From an uncultured Eubacteriales bacterium (GTDB lineage Bacteria > Bacillota > Clostridia > Oscillospirales > Oscillospiraceae): a stretch of DNA of 6,029 nucleotides. Position numbers and translations under genes: made by a program. This document shows, one piece after another, positions 1 to 5,794 of this stretch (position 1 is the stretch's first letter; each line of letters starts with the position of its first letter). The notes beneath the pieces were generated by a model. The model saw only the letters and a program-made list of their open reading frames with translations, was not told the origin of the DNA and ran no database searches. The stretch lies in NCBI GenBank assembly GCA_900546075.1, contig URBH01000084.1, forward strand, positions 1 to 6,029. Direction: 5' to 3'.

Positions 1-638
1 TAGTTCATCATGGAGAACATGCCCTTCTTCATCTCGCCGCCGTACCAGGTGTTGATGATGACCTGCTCACGGGAGGTGATGTTGAAGGCCACGCAGGTCT
101 CGGAGTTCAACCCCAGCTCCTTGAAGTTCTCGACCTTCGCCTTGGAAGCGTTGTAGACGATGAAGTCGGGCTTGAAGTTCTTCAGCTCCTCCTCGGAGGG
201 ACGGATGAACATGTTGGTGACGAAGTGTGCCTGCCATGCCACTTCCATGATGAAGCGGACGGCCATGCGGGTGTCGTGGTTCGCGCCGCAGAAGGCATCC
301 ACAACGTACAGCTTCTTGTTGGACAGCTCCTTGATGGCCAGCTCCTTGACGGTCGCCCAGGTGGACTCGCTCATGGGATGGTTGTCGTTCTTGTAGCCGT
401 CGCTGGTCCACCACACGGTGTCCTTGGAGTTGGCGTCCATAACGATGTACTTGTCTTTGGGGGAGCGGCCGGTGTACACGCCGGTCATGACGTTGACAGC
501 GCCCAGCTCGGTGAGCTGACCCTTTTCGTAGCCGGTGAGGGTGGGATCCATCTCGGCGTCGAACAGCGCCTCATAAGAGGGGTTGTGAACGATCTCGGTG
601 GTACCGGAGATACCATAATGCTTCAAGTCGATTGCCAT
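1..638 (-). CDS. pckA: ATP-dependent phosphoenolpyruvate carboxykinase, N-terminal part (cut by window edge)
   Basis: This cytoplasmic enzyme interconverts oxaloacetate plus ATP with PEP, CO2 and ADP. Reading the minus strand from the ATG at 638-636 gives 212 uninterrupted codons that begin MAIDLKHYGISGTTEI; the remaining roughly 320 residues of a usual 530-540 aa protein lie beyond position 1. Family signatures are clear: TGRSPKDKY at residues 56-64 (Arg58 fits the substrate-binding Arg65 of E. coli PckA) and WYGGEMKKGMFSMMN at 198-212 (Tyr199, Lys204 and Lys205 fit Tyr207, Lys212 and Lys213; E. coli numbering from memory). These belong to the ATP-type, not the GTP-type, enzyme. The nucleotide-binding P-loop lies outside the window. 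An AGAGGT ribosome binding site (653-648) sits 9 bases before the ATG. Codons are strongly biased (mostly AAG, GCC, CTG), as in the decarboxylase operon, which suggests high expression. A minus-strand promoter is at 732-760. Confidence 0.95.
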   Translation of the reverse strand, partial: MAIDLKHYGISGTTEIVHNPSYEALFDAEMDPTLTGYEKGQLTELGAVNVMTGVYTGRSPKDKYIVMDANSKDTVWWTSDGYKNDNHPMSESTWATVKELAIKELSNKKLYVVDAFCGANHDTRMAVRFIMEVAWQAHFVTNMFIRPSEEELKNFKPDFIVYNASKAKVENFKELGLNSETCVAFNITSREQVIINTWYGGEMKKGMFSMMN

Positions 639-683
639 AATACAGTAACCTCTTTCATTATAATATAGATATGGAGGTCACGC

Positions 684-709
684 CAAGCCCTTTTTTCTGT
701 TCTGGCTTG
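684..709 (-). other. Possible weak hairpin in the pckA leader
   Basis: On the minus strand CAAGCC (709-704) can pair with GGCTTG (689-684) around a 14-base purine-rich loop. The 6-bp stem lies in the leader between the predicted transcription start (near 725) and the ribosome binding site (653-648). It has no U-tract after it, so it is not an intrinsic terminator. It may have no function. Confidence 0.2.
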
Positions 710-728
710 ATTCCCCATATTTTTCGAT

Positions 729-739
729 TGTATCATACA
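729..739. promoter_or_regulatory. Operator-like inverted repeat on the pckA -10 box
   Basis: The bases TGTAT-C-ATACA form a perfect 5-1-5 inverted repeat that covers the whole -10 box (732-737). Including one mismatch, the arms extend to 7 bases (727-741). A second perfect palindrome, TATCGATA (741-748), lies in the spacer between the -10 and -35 boxes. Repressor operators often sit in this position, and the TTGTAT/ATACAA-like core resembles sites of some GntR-family regulators. The regulator is unknown and the motif is short and AT-rich, so chance is a real alternative. Confidence 0.35.
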
Positions 740-760
740 CTATCGATATAAAAAAATCAA
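732..760 (-). promoter_or_regulatory. Sigma-A-type promoter of pckA
   Basis: Read on the minus strand, a -35 box TTGATT (760-755) is followed after exactly 17 bases by a -10 box TATGAT (737-732). Transcription would start near 725, giving an untranslated leader of about 85 nt before the pckA ATG at 638. The promoter begins only about 20 bp after the stop codon of the upstream acyltransferase gene. No GC-rich terminator separates the two genes, so readthrough is also possible. A TATAAT at 662-657 looks better in isolation, but it would start transcription inside the ribosome binding site and was not chosen. Confidence 0.65.
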
Positions 761-779
761 TATAAAATGTGTGAATTTT

Positions 780-1844
780 TTACTTCCGCCGGGGCAGGCG
801 CTTCAAAAGCTGTTCACCCCAGGTGAACACAATGGCCGCAATCAGCGACAGCGCCGCCACCGCAAAGGGCTGAATCCAGGCCTCGGCGTTTTCCGAAAAA
901 ACGGTCAGCATCGCAGGGCGGCAGAATCTGGTGTAGACGGAAAGAATCTGAATATGCAGGATATAGACGTAGGTCGACCACGCGCCGAATTTCCCCACGC
1001 AGGCAGAAAGGAACCCCCGCTCCTTTGTGACCGTGGGATGGTATGTCATGAACAGCAGCAGCGCTGGAATCTCCAGCAACGTACCCATGGCCGCCTGCCC
1101 CATGCCTACCGTAAAATACTGCATGATTCCAAGAATAAAGCCCGCCAATGCCAGCGCCAGGAGCTTGCCGGAGGTGAGGTTAAAATTTGTAAGGATCCGC
1201 TCCTGATATTCCCGTAGAAAAATACCCAGAGTAAACATCGGAAGTCCCCAGAAAAAACCGTTGCGGTACAGCAGATACGGCACACTCAATCCAGCCACGG
1301 GAGCCAGACATCCCAAGGCAAGAAAAACCGCAAAAAGGCTGAAGGCTGCACAATACAACGGCCGGTAACTCACCGGCTCGTCACCAAAAAAGCGGACATA
1401 GAGATACAGAACCAGGTAGCACAGGCATACGGATGTCAGATACCAGAGCTGTGCATTCCGTGGATCCTGATGCAGAAGCAGCCAGTTCATAATTTCTTCC
1501 CGTTTTGGAAAATAGGTTATCAGAAATGCTACAGAACTGCCGCCGGTGAGTTCTGTGGTAATTATCCCAAAAGCCACCGAGGCCAACATTGCTACAAGAT
1601 AGAGCCGCAGAAGATGTTTTATGCGGCGTGTCAATGTCCGTTGACTCGCACCATAGTTAAAATATCCGGTAATGGCAAAGAACAAAGGCACCGCACTATT
1701 GGCAAGGATAAGCATCCATCCCTCTGTCTTTCCCGGGAAGGGGACATGCAGAAATACCACAAAAATAGCTGCCACCATCTTGAAGCATTCCATAGCCTGA
1801 TTTCTGACCCGGGCATTTGCAGGGGCGATCCGTTCGGTGGGCAT
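780..1844 (-). CDS. Acyltransferase-3 family membrane protein (OafA-like O-acyltransferase)
   Basis: This 354-residue integral membrane protein should transfer an acyl, often acetyl, group from the cytoplasm to a sugar or other hydroxyl on the cell-surface side; the substrate cannot be read from sequence. Family marks occur in the expected order: a first hydrophobic helix (about 21-34) with the conserved histidine in FLHV (His33), SAVPLFFAITGYF at 50-62, a basic stretch RRIKHLLR at 73-80, LWYL at 133-136, a glycine/phenylalanine-rich segment RNGFFWGLPMFTLGIFLRE at 194-212, and YVYILH at 292-297. About ten hydrophobic segments are visible and the C-terminus is basic (LPRRK). The length is normal for a bare acyltransferase domain, with no extra SGNH domain. 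The ATG at 1844 is preceded by AAGGAGAG with 7 bases of spacing, and a promoter lies just upstream. Codon use is less biased than in the flanking metabolic genes. Its position beside them does not reveal a role. Confidence 0.85.
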   Translation of the reverse strand: MPTERIAPANARVRNQAMECFKMVAAIFVVFLHVPFPGKTEGWMLILANSAVPLFFAITGYFNYGASQRTLTRRIKHLLRLYLVAMLASVAFGIITTELTGGSSVAFLITYFPKREEIMNWLLLHQDPRNAQLWYLTSVCLCYLVLYLYVRFFGDEPVSYRPLYCAAFSLFAVFLALGCLAPVAGLSVPYLLYRNGFFWGLPMFTLGIFLREYQERILTNFNLTSGKLLALALAGFILGIMQYFTVGMGQAAMGTLLEIPALLLFMTYHPTVTKERGFLSACVGKFGAWSTYVYILHIQILSVYTRFCRPAMLTVFSENAEAWIQPFAVAALSLIAAIVFTWGEQLLKRLPRRK

Positions 1845-1874
1845 GTCGGTTCTCTCCTTTTTGCTTTTTTCAAC

Positions 1875-1903
1875 AGTCTAGCATACTTCCGCCGAAAACG
1901 CAA
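1875..1903 (-). promoter_or_regulatory. Extended -10 promoter of the acyltransferase gene
   Basis: On the minus strand TTGCGT (1903-1898) is separated by 17 bases from TAGACT (1880-1875), and the -10 box is preceded by TGC, the extended -10 element. Transcription would start near 1868, about 24 bases before the ATG at 1844, leaving room for the AAGGAGAG ribosome binding site. An imperfect inverted repeat (GCCGA at 1891-1895 with TCGGC at 1910-1914, and CGCA/TGCG inside) covers the -35 box and could be an operator. Confidence 0.55.
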
Positions 1904-1999
1904 CTGCGGTCGGCAATTTACGGCGCCGCCCACCGCCCCCCATTCCCTAATCTTCGGCAAAGAAACGATATAAATATACCGAAAAAGCAAAAAAATGTA

Positions 2000-2028
2000 T
2001 TTACAACCTTTCCCCCTTGTGCTAGTAT
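2000..2028 (+). promoter_or_regulatory. Extended -10 promoter of the oxaloacetate decarboxylase operon
   Basis: TTTACA (2000-2005) and TAGTAT (2023-2028) are spaced by 17 bases, with TGC directly before the -10 box. The predicted start is near 2035. It faces away from the acyltransferase promoter, and about 96 bp of partly AT-rich DNA lie between the two -35 boxes, where regulators of either direction could bind. Confidence 0.6.
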
Positions 2029-2034
2029 ATATCT

Positions 2035-2175
2035 TGGTGGGAGTTGGGACTTCCCCCGTTTCCCCTTCGTGTTTTTAACCATGATCCGCTTCCCGGCTCT
2101 TGGTCTAAAAATATACGGGCAAATCGGCACCCCCGATGCGTCCACTTAAATTCCATCTACGGAGGTTACATACAA
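2035..2175 (+). other. Untranslated leader of the decarboxylase operon (about 140 nt)
   Basis: The predicted transcript has a leader much longer than a ribosome binding site needs. It can form a bulged hairpin at 2039-2055 (GGGAGT with ACTTCCC) and a perfect 5-bp hairpin at 2123-2137 (ATCGG/CCGAT, 5-base loop). Neither is followed by a U-tract, so neither is a simple terminator. The GGAGGT ribosome binding site at 2161-2166 lies outside both. The fold matches no riboswitch class that I recognise. Confidence 0.35.
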
Positions 2176-3561
2176 ATGGCTCAAAAAGTTCAGTTTGTGG
2201 AGACCGTGCTGCGTGATGCAAATCAGTCTCTCATCGCAACCCGCCTGCCTTACGACAAGTTTGCTCCCATGTTGGAGACCATCGATAAGACCGGCTACTA
2301 CGCAGTTGAGTGCTGGGGCGGCGCTACCTTTGACGTCTGCCTGCGCTACCTGAACGAAGATCCCTGGGAGCGTCTGCGCAAGATCCGCGCCGCCGTGCCC
2401 AACACCAAGCTGCAGATGCTGCTGCGCGGTCAGAACGTTCTGGGTTACTCCCACTACCCCGATGACTTTGTCAAGCTTTTCGTGCAGAAGTCCGTGGAGA
2501 ACGGCATTGACATCATCCGTATCTTCGACGCCCTCAACGATACGAACAACCTGAAGGTCGCCATGGAAGCCACCGTAAAGGCCGGCGCTATCGCCTCCGG
2601 CACCCTGTCCTACACCACCTCTCCCGTCCACACCCAGAAGAAGTACGTGGAAATGGTGAAGGAACTGAAGGAAATGGGCGCTTCCACCATCTGCATCAAG
2701 GATATGGCCGGTATCATGGGCCCCAAGGAAGCTTACGATCTGGTTTCCGCCATCAAGGACGCCGCTCCTGAGCTGCCCATCGACCTGCATACCCACTCCA
2801 CCACCGGTCTTGCCTTCATGACCTACCTGAAGGCCGTGGAAGCCGGCGTGGACATTATCGACACCGCCATTTCTCCCTTCTCCGGCGGCACCTCCCAGCC
2901 CGCCACCGAGACCCTGGCCTACGCCCTGCGTCAGCTGGGCTACGAGGTCGATCTGGACGACAAGTGCACCAAGAAGATGGCCGACTACTTCAAGGTCGTC
3001 CGTGACGACTACATCAAGGACGGCACCCTGATGCCCAAGTCCATGGCCACCGATACCCAGTGCCTGACCTATCAGATTCCCGGCGGCATGCTCAGCAATC
3101 TGCTCAGCCAGCTGAAGCAGGTCAACGCCCTCGACCGCTTCGACGAGGTTCTGGTGGAGACACCCAAGGTTCGTAAGGACATGGGTTATCCCCCGCTGGT
3201 CACCCCCACCTCTCAGATGGTCGGCGTGCAGGCCGTGCGCAACGTGCTGGACGGCCAGCGCTACAAGTCCGTCTCCAAGGAGATCAAGGCTTACTGCCGC
3301 GGCGAGTACGGCCGTACTCCCGCTCCCATCGACCCCGAAATTCAGAAGCAGATCCTGGGCGACGAGCAGCCTCTGACCGTCCGTTACGCCGATACCCTGG
3401 AGCCTGTGGTGGACAAGACCCGGGAGAAGCTGGGCGATCTGGCCCGCTCCGACGAGGACGTGCTGAGCTACATTGCCTTCCCCAATCTGGCCGAGAAGTT
3501 CTTCGAGGAGCGCAAGGCCAAGGAAGAGAACGTTGCTACCTACTCCATCGTGGAGTGCTAA
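2176..3561 (+). CDS. oadA: Oxaloacetate decarboxylase carboxyltransferase subunit (alpha), lacking the biotin domain
   Basis: This cytoplasmic subunit transfers the carboxyl group of oxaloacetate to biotin and releases pyruvate. The 461-residue product has a pyruvate-carboxylase/HMGL-like TIM barrel (about 1-280) and a PYC_OADA domain (about 290-440). Active-site features are RDANQS at 13-18 (metal ligand Asp14), LLRGQNVLGY at 82-91, CIKDMAGIM at 173-181 (Lys175, the expected carboxylated lysine), DLHTHSTTG at 203-211 (metal ligands His205 and His207) and SGGTSQP at 236-242. The usual OadA is near 590 residues and ends in a proline/alanine linker and biotin domain; this one stops after FFEERKAKEENVATYSIVEC, and biotin is carried by a separate protein two genes on. 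The ATG at 2176 has GGAGGT 9 bases upstream. The frame is open back to an ATG at 2044, but that start has no good ribosome site and its extra 44 residues are unlike the family. The 5S subunit of transcarboxylase is similar, but the adjacent oadB favours a decarboxylase. Confidence 0.93.
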   Translation: MAQKVQFVETVLRDANQSLIATRLPYDKFAPMLETIDKTGYYAVECWGGATFDVCLRYLNEDPWERLRKIRAAVPNTKLQMLLRGQNVLGYSHYPDDFVKLFVQKSVENGIDIIRIFDALNDTNNLKVAMEATVKAGAIASGTLSYTTSPVHTQKKYVEMVKELKEMGASTICIKDMAGIMGPKEAYDLVSAIKDAAPELPIDLHTHSTTGLAFMTYLKAVEAGVDIIDTAISPFSGGTSQPATETLAYALRQLGYEVDLDDKCTKKMADYFKVVRDDYIKDGTLMPKSMATDTQCLTYQIPGGMLSNLLSQLKQVNALDRFDEVLVETPKVRKDMGYPPLVTPTSQMVGVQAVRNVLDGQRYKSVSKEIKAYCRGEYGRTPAPIDPEIQKQILGDEQPLTVRYADTLEPVVDKTREKLGDLARSDEDVLSYIAFPNLAEKFFEERKAKEENVATYSIVEC

Positions 3562-3573
3562 GGAGGTACCGTT

Positions 3574-3936
3574 ATGGTGTTATCTTCCACTTTGACGGAT
3601 ATCGGCTTTGTTGACGCCGCCGTCGTCGCGCTGCTGGGCTACGCCGTGGTATTCTTTGGTCTGGTTCTGCTGATGTGCGTCGTCATCATCATGGGCAAGA
3701 TCTTCATCGCCAAGGAGAAGAAGGTTGCTGCCCACTCTGACGCCGCCAAGGCCGCCATTGCCGCCGCCCCCGAGGCTCCCGCCGCCGACGCCCCCGCCGC
3801 TCCCGGCACCGCCGGCAAGCTGAAGCTCTACGATGTCGAGCCGAAAACCGCCGCTATGCTTATGGCCATCGTGGCCGACAAGATGGGCAAGCCCCTGAAC
3901 GAGCTGCGCTTCATTTCCATTAAGGAGGTCAAATAA
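3574..3936 (+). CDS. oadG: Small membrane subunit of the Na+-pumping decarboxylase (OadG gamma / MmdD delta-like)
   Basis: In this enzyme family the small subunit anchors the carboxyltransferase to the membrane pump and helps assembly. The 120-residue product has one strongly hydrophobic helix near residues 14-45 (core GYAVVFFGLVLLM), a short basic patch (KEKK, 47-50), a flexible alanine/proline linker (about 57-79), and a conserved-looking C-terminal module from KLKLYDVEP to the end, with AIVADKMGKPLNELRFISIKEV at its heart. The helix is like OadG; the tail is like the delta subunit of methylmalonyl-CoA decarboxylase, in which the same MAIVA...PLNEL...SIK pattern occurs. Its ATG follows the oadA stop by 12 bp, with AAGGAGG (3560-3566) overlapping that stop codon. 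The tail codons in turn hold the ribosome binding site of the next gene. The family call is firm; which of the two names fits better is open. Confidence 0.82.
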   Translation: MVLSSTLTDIGFVDAAVVALLGYAVVFFGLVLLMCVVIIMGKIFIAKEKKVAAHSDAAKAAIAAAPEAPAADAPAAPGTAGKLKLYDVEPKTAAMLMAIVADKMGKPLNELRFISIKEVK

Positions 3937-3938
3937 TC

Positions 3939-4340
3939 ATGAAATACAAAGTGACTCTGAACGGCCGCACCTACGAGGTGGAGGTCGAAGCCGGCAAGGC
4001 CATGCTGCTGGATGAGTACGAGGCCATTGTCCCCGCCGCCGCCCCTGTCGCTGCTCCCGCCGCCGCCCCTGCCCCCGTGGCCGCTCCCGCGGCTGCTCCC
4101 GCCCCCGCCGCTGCCGCTCCCGTGGCCGGTGACGCCGTCACCGCTCCCATGCCCGGCAACATCCTGAAGGTGAACGTCACCCCAGGCCAGGCCGTGAAGG
4201 AGGGCGACGTTCTGGTGGTTCTGGAAGCCATGAAGATGGAGAACGAAATTCTGGCGCCCAAGGCCTGCACCGTGAAGCAGGTTCTGGTTTCCAAGGGCTC
4301 CACTGTTGACACCGGCGCTACTCTGGTCGTCCTCGGCTAA
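3939..4340 (+). CDS. Free-standing biotin carboxyl carrier subunit of the decarboxylase
   Basis: This 133-residue protein carries the biotin that shuttles the carboxyl group from OadA to the membrane subunit. It has a short N-terminal segment (MKYKVTLNGRTYEVEVE), an alanine/proline linker (about 32-63), and a biotinyl domain (about 66-133) with the attachment motif EAMKM at 96-100, so Lys99 should be biotinylated. The conserved APMPG at 69-73 and the glycine-rich PGQ..KEGD turn at 82-90 fit the fold. Size and layout match the gamma subunits of glutaconyl-CoA and methylmalonyl-CoA decarboxylases (GcdC, MmdC). The ATG lies 2 bp after the upstream stop; its AAGGAGG (3922-3928) is inside the upstream coding sequence, which suggests coupled translation. 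Biotinylation requires a biotin ligase encoded elsewhere. The carrier could also serve another biotin enzyme, but its place in the operon argues for this one. Confidence 0.93.
   Translation: MKYKVTLNGRTYEVEVEAGKAMLLDEYEAIVPAAAPVAAPAAAPAPVAAPAAAPAPAAAAPVAGDAVTAPMPGNILKVNVTPGQAVKEGDVLVVLEAMKMENEILAPKACTVKQVLVSKGSTVDTGATLVVLG
4032..4127 (+). repeat. Low-complexity alanine/proline-coding repeat in the biotin carrier gene
   Basis: About 96 bp of imperfect GCC/GCT-CCC units encode the linker of residues 32-63, built from repeated AAAP, APAP and VAAP blocks. Such linkers let the biotin arm swing between active sites. The near-repetitive DNA could gain or lose units by slippage, so linker length may vary between strains. 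Confidence 0.75.
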
Positions 4341-4352
4341 GGAGGATACACC

Positions 4353-5567
4353 ATGAGCATCAATGTTGGTGAAGTCCTGTTAAATCTGTGGCAGAAGTCC
4401 GGCTTCAACGCCATTTTCGTCGGCTTTGCCGACGGCGGCTGGCAGAATCTGGTGATGCTGATCATCGCCTGTGTGCTGCTGTACCTGGGCATCGTCAAGA
4501 AATTCGAGCCGCTGCTGCTGGTGGGCATTGCCTTCGGCTGCCTGCTGTCCAACCTGCCCCTGGGCGGTCTTTACCACCAGGAGCTGTGGGACAACTTCAT
4601 GAATCCCGCAAGTGACCTGTATCACAGCTACGGCGCCATCATGCGGGAAGGCGGCCTGCTGGATATCTTCTATATCGGCGTCAAGACCTCCCTGTACCCC
4701 TGCCTGATCTTCATGGGCGTGGGCGCCATGACCGACTTTGGCCCCCTGCTTAGCAATCCCAAGAGCCTGCTGCTGGGCGCTGCCGCACAGCTGGGCGTGT
4801 TCGTTGCCTTCCTGGGCGGCGTGCTGCTGGGCTTTACCGGCCCCCAGTCCGCTTCCATCGGCATCATCGGCGGCGCGGACGGCCCCACCGCCATCTTCCT
4901 GACCACTCGCCTGGCTCCCGAGCTGCTGGGCGCCATCGCCGTGGCCGCTTACTCCTACATGGCGCTGATCCCGCTGATTCAGCCCCCCATCATGAACCTG
5001 CTGACCTCCGCCGAGGATCGCAAGATCAAGATGGTGCAGACCCGTACCGTGTCCAAGGCCGAGAAGATCATCTTCCCTATCGTGGTGGTGATCTTCGTTG
5101 CCCTGCTGCTGCCTGACACCGCGCCTCTGATCGGCTGCCTGATGCTGGGCAACCTGTTCAAGGAGACCGGCGCCACCGACCGTCTCAGCGACACCGCGCA
5201 GAACGCCCTGATGAACATCGTCACCATTCTGCTGTCCACCGCCGTGGGCGCCACCATGGTCGGCTCCACCTTCCTGACTGCCAGCACCCTGAAGATCGTG
5301 GTTCTGGGCGTCGTGGCCTTCGGCATTTCCACTGCCGGCGGTCTGTGGGGCGGCAACGTGATGTGCAAGCTCACCGGCCGGAAGGTCAACCCCCTGATCG
5401 GCTCCGCCGGCGTGTCCGCTGTCCCGATGGCAGCGCGCGTCTCGCAGATGGTCGGTCAGAAAGCGAACCCCTCGAACTTCCTGCTGATGCACGCCATGGG
5501 ACCCAACGTCGCAGGTGTTATCGGCTCGGCAATCGCGGCAGGCTTCCTGCTGGCAGTGTTCGGCTAA
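4353..5567 (+). CDS. oadB: Sodium-translocating membrane subunit of oxaloacetate decarboxylase (beta)
   Basis: This polytopic protein decarboxylates carboxybiotin and couples it to Na+ export. The 404-residue product has about nine to eleven hydrophobic segments and all the functional residues I recall from Klebsiella OadB, at a constant offset of 27: Asp176 in GGADGPTAIF (Asp203), Tyr202 (Tyr229), Asn346 and Gly350 in NPLIG (Asn373, Gly377), Ser355 (Ser382) and Arg362 (Arg389). Other hallmarks are RLSDTAQNALMN at 277-288, GVSAVPMAARV at 353-363 and NFLLMHAMGPNVAGVIGSA at 375-393. The full pump core therefore appears intact. The ATG follows the biotin-carrier stop by 12 bp with AAGGAGG 7-8 bases upstream, and a terminator follows the stop, making this the last gene of the operon. 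GcdB and MmdB are close relatives of OadB; the pyruvate-type OadA in the same operon decides the substrate as oxaloacetate. Confidence 0.95.
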   Translation: MSINVGEVLLNLWQKSGFNAIFVGFADGGWQNLVMLIIACVLLYLGIVKKFEPLLLVGIAFGCLLSNLPLGGLYHQELWDNFMNPASDLYHSYGAIMREGGLLDIFYIGVKTSLYPCLIFMGVGAMTDFGPLLSNPKSLLLGAAAQLGVFVAFLGGVLLGFTGPQSASIGIIGGADGPTAIFLTTRLAPELLGAIAVAAYSYMALIPLIQPPIMNLLTSAEDRKIKMVQTRTVSKAEKIIFPIVVVIFVALLLPDTAPLIGCLMLGNLFKETGATDRLSDTAQNALMNIVTILLSTAVGATMVGSTFLTASTLKIVVLGVVAFGISTAGGLWGGNVMCKLTGRKVNPLIGSAGVSAVPMAARVSQMVGQKANPSNFLLMHAMGPNVAGVIGSAIAAGFLLAVFG

Positions 5568-5581
5568 TTGCATAAGAAAAG

Positions 5582-5611
5582 AGAACGGTCGGTTCCGGCC
5601 GTTCTTTTTTT
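5582..5611 (+). terminator. Intrinsic terminator of the decarboxylase operon
   Basis: Starting 15 bp after the oadB stop, AGAACGGTCG and CGGCCGTTCT form a 10-bp stem with one G-T pair around a 4-base loop, directly followed by a run of T residues (5605-5611). On the opposite strand the stem is followed by a broken T-rich run (TTCTCTTTTCTT), so it may also stop antisense transcription weakly. The T-run continues into a perfect 14-bp palindrome, TTTTTGCGCAAAAA (5607-5620), which has no evident separate role. Confidence 0.92.
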
Positions 5612-5722
5612 GCGCAAAAACCGGATTTTAGGCGGCGGATTTTGCGGAAAACTGAAACAAAGATGAAAAAAACAGAAGGAAGCGCGATTTGACGAATACG
5701 ACAGGGAAAAAGCTGGTCGGGG

Positions 5723-5751
5723 CTGGAAATTTCGGGCGGATATGGTATACT
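5723..5751 (+). promoter_or_regulatory. Extended -10 promoter of the secreted-protein gene
   Basis: A near-consensus -10 box TATACT (5746-5751) is preceded by TGG, giving an extended -10 element. The best -35 candidate at 17-base spacing is only CTGGAA (5723-5728), so recognition would rest on the -10 region. Transcription would start near 5758, about 65 bases before the ATG at 5823. The stretch from the terminator to this promoter (5612-5722) shows no gene or clear element. Confidence 0.55.
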
Positions 5752-5762
5752 ATGCTTGAAAG

Positions 5763-5794
5763 TTTGCGAAACTGCGCATATGCGGTGCCGCAAA
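5763..5794 (+). other. Nested inverted repeat in the leader of the secreted-protein gene
   Basis: TTTGCG (5763-5768) is complementary to CGCAAA (5789-5794). Between them lies the perfect 10-bp palindrome CGCATATGCG (5775-5784). In RNA this gives a 6-bp outer stem closing an inner hairpin; in DNA it could be an operator just downstream of the predicted start. No U-tract follows, so it is not a terminator. Function unknown. Confidence 0.35.

Noticed and set aside
657..662. Perfect TATAAT (minus strand) as the pckA -10 box
   Set aside because: Transcription would start near 650, inside the AGAGGT ribosome binding site (653-648), so the mRNA could not be translated well. The pair at 732-760 fits better.
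160..668. Plus-strand open frames opposite pckA
   Set aside because: They are antisense shadows; the minus strand reads as 212 uninterrupted codons of PEP carboxykinase with family motifs.
2044..2175. N-terminal extension giving a 505-residue OadA starting at 2044
   Set aside because: The 44 extra residues are unlike the family and have no good ribosome binding site, and position 2044 is only about 10 bases after the predicted transcription start. GGAGGT sits correctly before the ATG at 2176, where family similarity begins.
2176..3561. Pyruvate carboxylase subunit B or transcarboxylase 5S instead of OadA
   Set aside because: The carboxyltransferase domain is shared by all three, but no biotin carboxylase or 12S subunit is present and the same operon encodes the Na+-pump subunit OadB.
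4032..4127. Repeated GCC/CCC units as a CRISPR or mobile-element repeat
   Set aside because: The units are imperfect, in frame, and encode the Ala/Pro linker of the biotin carrier; there are no spacers.
3971..4312. Minus-strand open frame opposite the biotin carrier gene
   Set aside because: It is a low-complexity Ala/Gly/Ser shadow of the Ala/Pro linker DNA; the plus strand has the EAMKM biotin motif.
4380..5573. 397-residue minus-strand open frame opposite oadB
   Set aside because: Its composition (rich in Gln, His, Gly and Ala) is typical of the antisense of a GC-rich, biased gene, and the plus-strand frame is an unmistakable OadB with its own ribosome binding site.
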